This document shows, piece by piece, positions 1 through 7,619 of a DNA stretch of 64,000 bases; the stretch's first letter is position 1, and each line of letters opens with the position of its first letter. Where the stretch lies: the NCBI GenBank assembly GCA_004431415.1, contig QPMI01000455.1:1-64000 (forward strand), given 5' to 3'. Under the pieces are notes generated by a model that did not search any database, was not told where the DNA came from, and saw only the letters and a program-made list of their open reading frames with translations. Source of the DNA: Cyanophora paradoxa. Lineage: Eukaryota; Glaucocystophyceae; Cyanophorales; Cyanophoraceae. The position numbers and the translations under genes were made by a program.

Positions 1-718
1 CGAGATCCGAGGCCGTCGTGGTCCACAGCAGCGGCGAGCAAGCTCACTAGCTCGGCTGCGGCGATTCCGGAGACAGCTCGGGCGCGCACGCCTCAGCCGT
101 CGATCCGATCGCTCTTCGTCTTGTCCAGCACGATCGCAACAGCCGGAGAAGGCTGGCGTCGCGGCGAGTGACTAGCGACCGATCAGGAATGATCCACGGG
201 CTCGCACGCAGCTCGCTCAGGAAACGGCGACGATCCGATCGGGACGGGGATCCCTCGGTATTCGCGCGCGTTCCTGGATCCGCAGGACTAAGTTCTGGTT
301 CTTTCCAGAATGTTCGGTCGCCAACTGCGGATCAGCCCGGAGCGGCGCAGGCGGGGCGCGAGAAGCGACCCACGACCTCTGCTGAGGTCTACCTGCGCGC
401 CGGCTGAGCCGCGGTCGCCGAGCTGGGTCGGTTGCTGATGACGGGTCGCTGATGATCGGGGTTCTGGCTCCGTGAGCAGATGGCGCCTGTCGGATGAGAG
501 GATTCCCACCCGGTGCAGCGTCCGTGCGGTCACGCACGGGCTGGGGCTGTAGCTGGGAGCACAAGTGGTCTATTCACAAGTGTACCCGTCCAGGGATCGC
601 GTACCCCCAAACGGAGTCGCGCCCGGCGCTAAGTCAGAATACAGAGAGTGCTAGAGCTAGCTGCTCGATAGCACTAGACTAGGGCTAGCGGCTACGCATA
701 GACTGCCGGCTAGCCTAA
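1..718. other. GC-rich left flank, no confident gene
   Basis: This stretch is strongly GC-rich compared with the element that begins near 719. Only short overlapping reading frames on both strands are present; none shows a recognisable domain. It could be host DNA or the end of a GC-rich retroelement that truncated element A. The last in-frame stop before the integrase remnant is at 716-718, so the breakpoint lies close to 719-740. Confidence 0.5.
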
Positions 719-1530
719 TCCGAGGGAATCGCGGCACGCGACAAGACGGATCAGGAATTCAAGGCTACAGCTGCAACTATGCTAGCAGCCGAGGGGATAA
801 AGCACAATGCTGTCGAGGCGCATCGTCCGCAGGCAAATGGAAAGGTAGAGCGCTTTAATGGTACTCTGAAGCGGATCATTGCAAGATACATGGAGGCGTA
901 CGACACCGACCGATATATCGATAAGCTGCCATCCTTTCTGCGCAACTATAACAGCTCCGAGCATAGAGCTATTAAAACTACGCCTGATGAGGCAGCAAAG
1001 AACCCAGCACCTGTTATTGCAAGAAACGATTATCAGAGAGAGGCGTACGAGCAGCAGCACTATCTGAAAGAGGCCGAGTTCAAGGTAGGAGACTCTGTGC
1101 GCGTAAAGCTGGCGAGGAACACGTTTGATAAATCAACGAAGCCGACGTACTCAAAAGAAGTCTATCAGATTGAAGCTATAGGAGGATTTGGCCCTCTGCT
1201 CAAGTTCAAGCTTGCTGGATACGACAAGGAGGTGAGCTACCAGCAGCTGCTGAAAGTGCCAGCAGAGACAGAGCAGCGGCGGGCTGGAAGTGCTGCACAG
1301 AATGCCCTTCGCCGTCGAAAGCAGGAGCTGAATTTGATGCAAGAGAATCTGGACAAGTCAGACATCGAAAAAATAAGAGACTTCTCCGGGTTCAAAAGCA
1401 GCTGCTTACTGCTGGAACCAAGGCGTTAAATCCAGGAGGTTCGACAGCTCGGTGGTACACGTCTTTTGAAAATGCGAAGGCCTCTTATTCTGCGCCCAGC
1501 AACACGAGGACACTTAGACCGAGACGCTGA
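719..1530 (+). pseudogene. Retroviral-type (rve) integrase, C-terminal fragment of element A
   Basis: This remnant encodes the C-terminal half of a DDE integrase. The frame carries the second catalytic Asp at 740-742, then the catalytic Glu in a GKVERFN motif with 35 residues between them, the DD35E spacing of retroviral and Polinton integrases. The SH3-like C-terminal domain and tail resemble the integrase of element B. The first Asp and everything before it are missing, cut by the GC-rich flank. A one-base shift in a GGG run near 1390 moves the frame; the remaining tail (ending at 1530) still aligns with the B integrase tail, so the gene probably ran to 1530. It reads on the plus strand, opposite to the integrase of B, and lies beside the small basic gene rather than beside a polymerase. 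Confidence 0.8.
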
Positions 1531-1792
1531 TTCCAGCGGAAGCTAGGGCACTCTCAAGTACAGAGATTCGATTTATCAACCGAGTGCGATAGCGCTTGTT
1601 TGCCTCGTTGTGAGCATCTTTGTGCGAAGCCTGATATCTGCTGCTCTGCTCAATGTGTCTCTGGCGATATGCAGGGTCCTCGCTGTATTTTCTGCGGTGG
1701 TACTCTGCTTTCTTCTCCCTTCTTGCTTGAATAATCTCTGGCGTAAGAGCAATCGGTTTGCGCCCTGGTTTGCGACGCTGCGCTGACTCCAT
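1514..1792 (-). CDS. Small basic protein with GRKP AT-hook-like motif
   Basis: A 92-residue, highly basic protein. The N-terminus carries a PGRKPI motif like an AT-hook, followed by a helical Arg/Lys/Glu-rich part with a DPAYRQRH segment. Similar small proteins are at 23898-24152 and 27228-27473 of element B, which share the DPAYR/DDTYR segment and a GRxxK or GRP motif. Such proteins may bind DNA, but no function is established for this family. It overlaps the tail of the integrase remnant by 17 bp on the opposite strand and is divergent from the next gene. Confidence 0.55.
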   Translation of the reverse strand: MESAQRRKPGRKPIALTPEIIQARREKKAEYHRRKYSEDPAYRQRHIEQSSRYQASHKDAHNEANKRYRTRLINRISVLESALASAGISVSV

Positions 1793-1879
1793 TTCCCTCT
1801 TTCATTTAAGGATCTAAATTATTTAAGCGGTATAAATCGCGCTAGAATCACGAGATTTATTTCTATCTTTTAAAGCATC
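1793..1879. promoter_or_regulatory. Divergent A/T-rich promoter region
   Basis: The 87 bp between two divergent genes are A/T-rich and contain a TATA-like ggtataaat near 1830 and a TTTAAAG near 1870. This is the only space available for promoters of both genes. Assignment rests on position and base composition only. Confidence 0.35.
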
Positions 1880-2209
1880 ATGGAATCGCCGCTGCGCCTG
1901 ACAATACTGAGAATTGGGAAATACAAAGGGCATACACACCTTGAAGTTGCTTTCAGAGATCCATCATATGCTCACTGGCTGTGTCGATGGGCCAGGCTAA
2001 GTGATTATGATCGCGCTCAGTTTGTCAAGGCATCCAAGCTAATCCGAGAGACAAAACCAGACATTATGTGGGGATTGTACAAAAAAGAAAGAGCTGCTAG
2101 GATTGCTCAGGCTGCAGCCCAAAATTCTACGCAGCCACAAAATGTGGAGTTATCACCAGCAGATGACCTTGATCTGGACTTATCAGAGGCGGATGCGCCG
2201 GGCTTTTGA
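1880..2209 (+). CDS. ExoX-C-like small protein
   Basis: A 109-residue protein. Residues 10-40 contain an IGKYKG motif followed by a DPSYAHWLCRW motif. This pattern (GKYKG, acidic residue, DPxYxxW) is seen in the small domain that follows some exodeoxyribonuclease X-type nucleases and in many stand-alone viral proteins. No nuclease domain accompanies it here, so a catalytic role cannot be claimed. The C-terminal 30 residues are acidic (repeated D-L). The next gene follows within 50 bp on the same strand. Element B has no counterpart. Confidence 0.5.
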   Translation: MESPLRLTILRIGKYKGHTHLEVAFRDPSYAHWLCRWARLSDYDRAQFVKASKLIRETKPDIMWGLYKKERAARIAQAAAQNSTQPQNVELSPADDLDLDLSEADAPGF

Positions 2210-2256
2210 ACTCTGAACTAGGCTTAAAGAGATCGCAATCTCAGATTGTAAAGAAA

Positions 2257-2817
2257 ATGGAGGTCACAATTCCAGAAGGCGCTGTTGCTATCCCGCTTGG
2301 TGGTATCCGGAATCATCGTCGAGTAATTGTTGCCTACGCACTAGTAAGTCAGGATGATGCTGAGCGCGTGCTTGGATTTCGCTGGCGTTTAGATAAAGGA
2401 TATGCTCGCGCTACTATAAATGGAAAGACCGTGTATTTGCATAACTACATTAGTGGTGATCTCGAGAACGGGTTAACCGTTGATCATATAAATCTGAACA
2501 AGCTTGACAATCGTCGCGAGAATCTACGTTTGGCAACGAAGCGACAGCAGAATTTGAACCAAAACCGGCGGGTCACAAACACATCAGGTTTTATTGGTGT
2601 TAATTTCCATCAGCAGCATGGTACATGGCGGGCGCGTTACAGGATCAATGGCCGTCAAAAGCACATTGGTTACTTTACAACCGCAGAAGAAGCTGCTCGT
2701 GCCCGTGATGCCTACGCTCTAGAACATACCAGTGAAGATGATAAGTCGTTCTTGCGGCTGAATTTTACAAACGAATCCTCCGTCCACCCATCGCATTCTT
2801 CATCTGTGAGCTCGTAG
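2257..2817 (+). CDS. HNH homing-type endonuclease with AP2 domain
   Basis: A 186-residue protein from the ATG at 2257, chosen because the conserved N-terminus shared with the 45162-45665 paralogue begins here. The HNH nuclease region is around residues 60-105, with a TVDHINLNKLDNRRENL motif (DH, N, RxxNL). A DNA-binding AP2 domain follows, with NTSGFIGV and AAEEAARARD-type segments. Such HNH-AP2 proteins are typical of self-spreading homing endonucleases in phages, giant viruses and related elements. It has no counterpart in element B or in the visible part of C. It overlaps the 3' end of the convergent coiled-coil gene. Confidence 0.85.
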   Translation: MEVTIPEGAVAIPLGGIRNHRRVIVAYALVSQDDAERVLGFRWRLDKGYARATINGKTVYLHNYISGDLENGLTVDHINLNKLDNRRENLRLATKRQQNLNQNRRVTNTSGFIGVNFHQQHGTWRARYRINGRQKHIGYFTTAEEAARARDAYALEHTSEDDKSFLRLNFTNESSVHPSHSSSVSS

Positions 2818-3397
2818 AATTTGGTTCAGAGACATAAGGTGATGCAGTTTTAACCTCGGCAGAATCAAGCGATTGCTCTGCCTTTATTTTTTCATTTTTC
2901 AAATAGCGTAAATCTGGTACGTCCATAGGTCTGTGCTTAAACATCTCGCTTCGCAACATATCGCGGATCTTTGCTCTCTCTTGCTTGTCTTTTACATACG
3001 ATTCGATATTAGCTGATCGAGCCTCGAGATCTCGCAATTTAGCTGTTAGTTCCTCGATCTGACTCTTTGATACTGTTGGTTGTTTAATCTTCGGGCCAGA
3101 GTACCACGATTCGCTAGCCATTGCTTGTATAATTCTAGCAGCATCATTGTCGATATCGGACTGCATTTCAGTAACAGTTTTAGCCTGTGCGTGACGGTCA
3201 TCAATCGCACTGGCATTAGCAGTTGCCGAGGCAATCATTTTAGCAACGGGTGCATTAAGACGTGGGTCACTAGCTAGTTCACCGCTAGGAGCAGCAACAG
3301 CTGCGCCCTCTGTCGCACCACTTTCGATGAGGGGGGCGTTTGGCTCTGGAAGCACCCTTCGTTCACGAAAACCCTTTCTTGGAATCCCACGGGGCAT
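2765..3397 (-). CDS. Coiled-coil virion/assembly protein (A copy)
   Basis: A 210-residue protein with a disordered, Ala/Pro-rich N-terminal half and a long helical heptad-like segment around residues 115-165 (motif LTAKLRDLEARS), ending in basic GGRRIRL. It is homologous to 27752-28486 of element B: both have the AKLxDLEA coiled coil, a KERAKxxxMLRxE segment and a basic C-terminal RRxxL. It sits directly downstream of the packaging ATPase in both elements (10 bp apart here), so a role in packaging or assembly is likely. No known family was recognised. Confidence 0.7.
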   Translation of the reverse strand: MPRGIPRKGFRERRVLPEPNAPLIESGATEGAAVAAPSGELASDPRLNAPVAKMIASATANASAIDDRHAQAKTVTEMQSDIDNDAARIIQAMASESWYSGPKIKQPTVSKSQIEELTAKLRDLEARSANIESYVKDKQERAKIRDMLRSEMFKHRPMDVPDLRYLKNEKIKAEQSLDSAEVKTASPYVSEPNSTSSQMKNAMGGRRIRL

Positions 3398-3406
3398 CTT
3401 CTGTTC

Positions 3407-4156
3407 TTAAGCTAAGATTTTAAAACGCTTCTTTTTAGAGACAACAGGCGAAGACTCTTCTTTTTTAGACTCTTCTTCTTGTCTTAGCCACTTTGTAAAG
3501 CGAAAACTCTTATCTTCAATCGCTTTATCAATATACCAGGCAGTATCATACTTTGTTCCATCAAGGACTAGACACTGATAATCGTGAGCCCAAGTTTCGA
3601 ACAAGGCTAAGAACTCATCCTTTGGGAGATGACTGAACTCTCTATAAATTGCCTCAAGTTCGGTGTGATTTGAATAACTAAAGAAAAAGCAGTAATCGCT
3701 GTTTGATCTTATCGATTGACTTAATGCTGTTAGCTTTTGCGTCATAAGAATCGTACTGATATTAAAATGGCGCCCCTGCGTAAAAAGTCGATTTACAGCT
3801 TTGCTGTTTCGCAGATCCACGGTTTCAGAGGCGGCGACAAGATCATCCAAGACAAGCAATATCTGCGGCGCTTTCTTTTTGTTTTCGATCAACTTGCGCT
3901 GTGAATCAATGATCTCTGCAACAATGGAGGGCTGAAAGTCGTCGTAAAGCTCTTTAGTTATTGATGAATACTCTCCATTGAATTTTGTGGCCGTAAACAC
4001 GACGACTCGGTTAATCTTTGGATACAGCAGCCGCAGCAGATGCTTGGTGCAATAGAAAGACTTGCCGCTATTAGACTTCGAAATAAACAGGGCCTTAAAT
4101 GGGACCCTCATTTCTTCTGGCTGGAACTTTGCGAGTTCTTGAGACTCATCCATCAA
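3407..4156 (-). CDS. A32-like DNA-packaging ATPase (FtsK-HerA superfamily), A copy
   Basis: A 249-residue P-loop ATPase expected to pump genome DNA into the capsid. Walker A is SKSNSGKS (residues 26-33), Walker B is ILLVLDDL (about 99-106), and a TQKLTALS segment follows (sensor region of A32-type ATPases). The length matches the short packaging ATPases of Polintons and virophages. It lies between the coiled-coil gene and the major capsid gene on the same strand, the same order as in element B. The C-terminus is a Lys/Ser-rich tail. Confidence 0.9.
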   Translation of the reverse strand: MMDESQELAKFQPEEMRVPFKALFISKSNSGKSFYCTKHLLRLLYPKINRVVVFTATKFNGEYSSITKELYDDFQPSIVAEIIDSQRKLIENKKKAPQILLVLDDLVAASETVDLRNSKAVNRLFTQGRHFNISTILMTQKLTALSQSIRSNSDYCFFFSYSNHTELEAIYREFSHLPKDEFLALFETWAHDYQCLVLDGTKYDTAWYIDKAIEDKSFRFTKWLRQEEESKKEESSPVVSKKKRFKILA

Positions 4157-4201
4157 AAAATTAAGTACTGATATTCGCAGGCGAACACAACCGCGACCGC
4201 A

Positions 4202-4251
4202 GGCGAGTCAGCTTGGCGCAGCGGTCGCTGCTTGTCTGCGACTCTGGCGAC
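4202..4251. repeat. 50-bp GC-rich repeat, copy 1 (3' of MCP gene)
   Basis: This block is repeated at 5698-5747 with a single mismatch. Its centre is the near-perfect palindrome GCAGCGGTCGCTGC. It ends 8 bp after the stop codon of the minus-strand capsid gene. It is much richer in GC than its surroundings. A transcript-end or RNA-hairpin role is possible. Confidence 0.8.
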
Positions 4252-4258
4252 ACTTCGA

Positions 4259-5647
4259 CTAGAGGTTCACCTTGCGAAGGCCCGCGGCATCAACAATTAG
4301 GACAGTGTGCAGAAGAGCGCGAATTTGGACGTAAATCTTGTTGTTTGCATCGTATGCAGCAGGGTTCATGATATTAAGGAAGCAGCTGCTGCTGTTGGTG
4401 AGATCCACGAAACCTGTTTGAGCTGCATTGCGGATAGCCTTCTGGCCGTCTACACAGAATGGCAGGCCAGTCAAGACGTACCGATTGAGAGGAGCATCCA
4501 GATTAGAGCATTTGAAGACATCAGCGAGAAGCTCAGCACCTTGCAGCAGGGGAACAGGCTCGTTTGAGTACAACCTCTGGCCATTCAATTCGCAGGAAAT
4601 AGTGATATCACGAGTATTCGCCTCGGTTTTGAGGACACTGTGTTTTCCGTCAGTTTGGTTCATGTTTGGCTGCTTGCGAATGCTAACGAACAGACCGTAG
4701 CAAAGTCCACTGATTTGAGACAGATTAATCCGGGTGGGCGCACCCGCACCTGCATAGGTAATTGAATCAGCATCAACCCAACCAACTTCAGTTGCAGGAA
4801 TGGCAATCCCCGAAGATTTGACTTTCTCAATCACCTGGGCAAAAGTGGCCTCATCAACGTTGATGCAGTGAGCTATAATCTTCGGATTCGAAAGCTCGGG
4901 TTTTTCAGGAGTGACAGTGAGGACATTGGGAGTTATATTCTGGCCAATGTTTGCAGGGGATGCAGCGGCAGCACCTACGCTTCCGAGGCCATCATCTTTA
5001 GAGGCATCACCGTTTGCGGCATATGCTGCTACAAACCTACCACCATAGCTGGTCTCAACGAAGCCCTGGGCACGATCACGGAACCAAACCTCGACAGACA
5101 CCTCGCCAGAAAGAGCACCAATCGGGAGCACAGAACCCTCCCATGGACAGGGGATTTTTACACTGAAAATACCTCCAGTGCGATTTGTCCCCTGAGGTGG
5201 TGTTCCATGTAGCCAGCCACCTGACCGGTATTTCTTTTTGAGCTGAGCATCGTCATTGAAAATCAGAGCGCTGTGAACAAGCCAGTCCTCAGGGACGATG
5301 TAGCTGTAGGAAGCATATTTGATTTCAATTCGCTTTACAAGAGCACCAACAGACCGCAGATAACCAGTGCGAACCAGGTCAGTGTCACCAGTAAAAGCAG
5401 TCAGCTCGGGCAGGGTAAACTGGAGTTCAAGCCCCTGAAGGAAATTGTAACGGGGCAGGAAATAAGTAACCCTCTTTCCGAAGCAGTCTCCATAGTCATT
5501 GCTAGGGTTGACAACAACGCGCACAGGCTTTGTTTGGCTGGTTAGACCTAACATAAGCTCGTTATTCATAAAGAAATCCTTAGCTTCCTGCGGAGTTGTG
5601 AGCAGCTCCTTTAGACCAAGACGTTGCAAGTTTTGGGTAACATCCAT
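4259..5647 (-). CDS. Major capsid protein, double jelly-roll type (A copy)
   Basis: A 462-residue protein, homologous over its full length to 29362-30732 in element B. A segment around residues 165-190 (VKIPCPWEGSVLPIGALSGE) has the P-W...LPxGALSxE pattern that corresponds to the signature of double jelly-roll capsid proteins of NCLDV and Polinton-like viruses. The size and the position next to the packaging ATPase support major capsid protein. The assignment is by pattern and context; a structure prediction would show two jelly rolls if correct. It is flanked by two copies of a 50-bp GC-rich repeat. Confidence 0.8.
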   Translation of the reverse strand: MDVTQNLQRLGLKELLTTPQEAKDFFMNNELMLGLTSQTKPVRVVVNPSNDYGDCFGKRVTYFLPRYNFLQGLELQFTLPELTAFTGDTDLVRTGYLRSVGALVKRIEIKYASYSYIVPEDWLVHSALIFNDDAQLKKKYRSGGWLHGTPPQGTNRTGGIFSVKIPCPWEGSVLPIGALSGEVSVEVWFRDRAQGFVETSYGGRFVAAYAANGDASKDDGLGSVGAAAASPANIGQNITPNVLTVTPEKPELSNPKIIAHCINVDEATFAQVIEKVKSSGIAIPATEVGWVDADSITYAGAGAPTRINLSQISGLCYGLFVSIRKQPNMNQTDGKHSVLKTEANTRDITISCELNGQRLYSNEPVPLLQGAELLADVFKCSNLDAPLNRYVLTGLPFCVDGQKAIRNAAQTGFVDLTNSSSCFLNIMNPAAYDANNKIYVQIRALLHTVLIVDAAGLRKVNL

Positions 5648-5697
5648 TGAAGTGTTTATAATTCAAATGGAAGAAAATAATTCGGATCGTAGCCGCC

Positions 5698-5747
5698 GGC
5701 GAGCCAGCTTGGCGCAGCGGTCGCTGCTTGTCTGCGACTCTGGCGAC
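5698..5747. repeat. 50-bp GC-rich repeat, copy 2 (3' of minor capsid gene)
   Basis: This is the second copy of the 4202-4251 repeat with one base difference. It directly abuts the stop codon of the minus-strand gene ending at 5748, so both copies sit at the 3' ends of neighbouring minus-strand virion genes. Confidence 0.8.
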
Positions 5748-6704
5748 TCAGTTTGACGAATTGATCCAAGGATATGTCTTTGACCTTTTCTGGAGCTGAA
5801 GCTTGGCGAGCTCGTAGACAACATCACCATTGGGTTCATCTGGGCCATAACGAATTTCGAGTATAAATGAGACAGGACCTCCATTTAAATCAGCAATTCG
5901 CTGCATAAAATCGTAAATCTCAATAGTCACAGAGTAGAGGTCCAGCTTTGAATAAATATACTTGTACAAAGGATGTGCTTCAGTTGAATCATAGTATGCT
6001 ATCTCGCCTGGACGAAGGACACTTGGAATGCTCAGCTTCGAGAAGAAGCCAGGTATTGACGTGTTCGGCATACTGACAAGGTCGCCAATTTCAGGAATTC
6101 GTAGGAGCACATGATCATCAGGAGTGACATCAGGCTCATAAGCGCCTGCTATATATTCAGTATTTATAGATAATGTCTTTGACCGAATTGGTAGAATTGA
6201 TCTCAGCCCTAGAAGCTTTGCAGTTCGCTGAGCCCTTGCAACGGCCTGGTAGTTTCTGACTTCCCGCCCACCCTGGTTCGTTGGCAACATCAGAGCAATA
6301 AAGAACTCGAAGTTAGCTGTGAACCCTATTAATTTGATCGCTGAATTATACGTGCACGTGATACCTGTTCCCGTCAACCTTTCGTTTATCTCTGTCACAA
6401 GCGAGGTGACGTCGTAATTTCCAGGTGGAATTGCAATGTTATTCCACGCTCCAAAGCCGGCCTGAGGTGGGTCGGGTCCTTCATTAGTGGGATCATATTT
6501 GCACCAATATATATAGGTGTTAAAGACTAAATCCTCTGCCGGATCGAGTACATCAATTGTGCTCATTGTGTTCGGGATCTCAGCTGATACCAAGCGCACG
6601 GCTTTCACATCCTGATAAACTTTAGGCAGTCTTACTTTAAATTTCGAGGTGGATGTCAGCTCCTCCGCTTGGTGACTTGCAATGCAGACGTAGTCCGTAG
6701 GCAT
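5748..6704 (-). CDS. Minor virion protein (penton candidate), A copy
   Basis: A 318-residue protein that begins with MPTDY, followed by a segment of the form FKVRLPKVYQDVKAVRLVSAEIPN. This pattern (short N-terminus, beta strand, 'AVRLVSAEIPNT') is shared with the B homologue at 30786-31795 and with the divergent neighbour at 6732-7619. Proteins with this start accompany capsid genes in giant viruses and Polinton-like viruses and are probably jelly-roll minor capsid or penton proteins. The penton role is inferred from size, partner genes and this resemblance only. Confidence 0.65.
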   Translation of the reverse strand: MPTDYVCIASHQAEELTSTSKFKVRLPKVYQDVKAVRLVSAEIPNTMSTIDVLDPAEDLVFNTYIYWCKYDPTNEGPDPPQAGFGAWNNIAIPPGNYDVTSLVTEINERLTGTGITCTYNSAIKLIGFTANFEFFIALMLPTNQGGREVRNYQAVARAQRTAKLLGLRSILPIRSKTLSINTEYIAGAYEPDVTPDDHVLLRIPEIGDLVSMPNTSIPGFFSKLSIPSVLRPGEIAYYDSTEAHPLYKYIYSKLDLYSVTIEIYDFMQRIADLNGGPVSFILEIRYGPDEPNGDVVYELAKLQLQKRSKTYPWINSSN

Positions 6705-6731
6705 CTTTTTTATATCAGTTAGAGAATAAAA

Positions 6732-7619
6732 ATGCGGCTTACCTTTGACAGCAGAGACAGAAGGCCAATCGATTCAGAGGCAAACTTTGTGCTCGAAATA
6801 AATGAGCCTATAATCAATCCAGTTGCTGTGCGACTTACCCAGTGTGAATTCGCAAACAGCCTTTACACCAGCATTAAAGATGAGTATCTTTCGATCACTT
6901 TTCCCTACATTGGGGCAGAAAATCTGGCGGTTTTTGAGCCAGGTATAATTACGACTGCAAATCTGGGCGAAACAGATCTTTACAACTTTGGCCTATCGTT
7001 TAATATTAGGCAAGAAGGGATTTCAATTGCGTATTTTAAACTATTTCGAGACCCAGAGACGTTGAAAATGTCTGCGTATTGCAACCGTTCCTGCACACTG
7101 TCCTGCCAGTTCAAAGCTTTATCGAATCTGCTCGGGCTGAACCGAAATGAGCCCCTCCAGCTGTCTCCTATTGTGCTTGAAGGGCCGCAAAGACCAGCAA
7201 CTGCAGCTGAGCGGTACCTCGAGGTTGCTGGCATTCCAGTGACACCTGCTCACCCTGAGTATGGCGTGGATTTCACCGGAAGAATGCAGAGTATAGCACT
7301 TGGTTACGCGGTCGAATTTCCAAAGATAATCGACATGAACAGCGACCAGTACCTCTTCCTTGTCTGCGAAGAGCTACGGCCGTTTGCTTCAAAGCTTCGC
7401 CGTGGGGCTAAATCAATGTGTAATTACGGGCTCGCTCGAATCCAGATGAGCCAGGATGTTGGCAAGTTCGTTTATATAAATCAGGAAACTGAAGAATGGA
7501 TCCCCATTGAAGAACGCCTGGTGCTGACCTCTTTGCGACTGCGCATTGTCGACAGGGATGGTGATGACGTCTCTCTGAATGGCCTGCCTTGGTCTGGCGA
7601 ACTGCAATTTTTAGTTTAG
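6732..7619 (+). CDS. SRDR-motif minor virion protein (A copy)
   Basis: A 295-residue protein starting with a FDSRDRRP motif, then NFVLEINEPIINPVAVRLTQCEFAN, the plus-strand relative of the preceding minor capsid gene. The homologue in B is 31825-32757, which starts with IDSRDR. Both end with NG...F/LQF. The SRDR N-terminus followed by 'vRl..aEiPNs.Y' is common in virion proteins of nucleocytoplasmic viruses. It is divergently transcribed from 5748-6704 (27 bp between starts) and overlaps the convergent patatin gene by 9 bp. Confidence 0.65.
   Translation: MRLTFDSRDRRPIDSEANFVLEINEPIINPVAVRLTQCEFANSLYTSIKDEYLSITFPYIGAENLAVFEPGIITTANLGETDLYNFGLSFNIRQEGISIAYFKLFRDPETLKMSAYCNRSCTLSCQFKALSNLLGLNRNEPLQLSPIVLEGPQRPATAAERYLEVAGIPVTPAHPEYGVDFTGRMQSIALGYAVEFPKIIDMNSDQYLFLVCEELRPFASKLRRGAKSMCNYGLARIQMSQDVGKFVYINQETEEWIPIEERLVLTSLRLRIVDRDGDDVSLNGLPWSGELQFLV

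Noticed and set aside
217-564. Short frames in the GC-rich left flank
   Set aside because: Several overlapping frames on both strands, no domain, composition explains their length.
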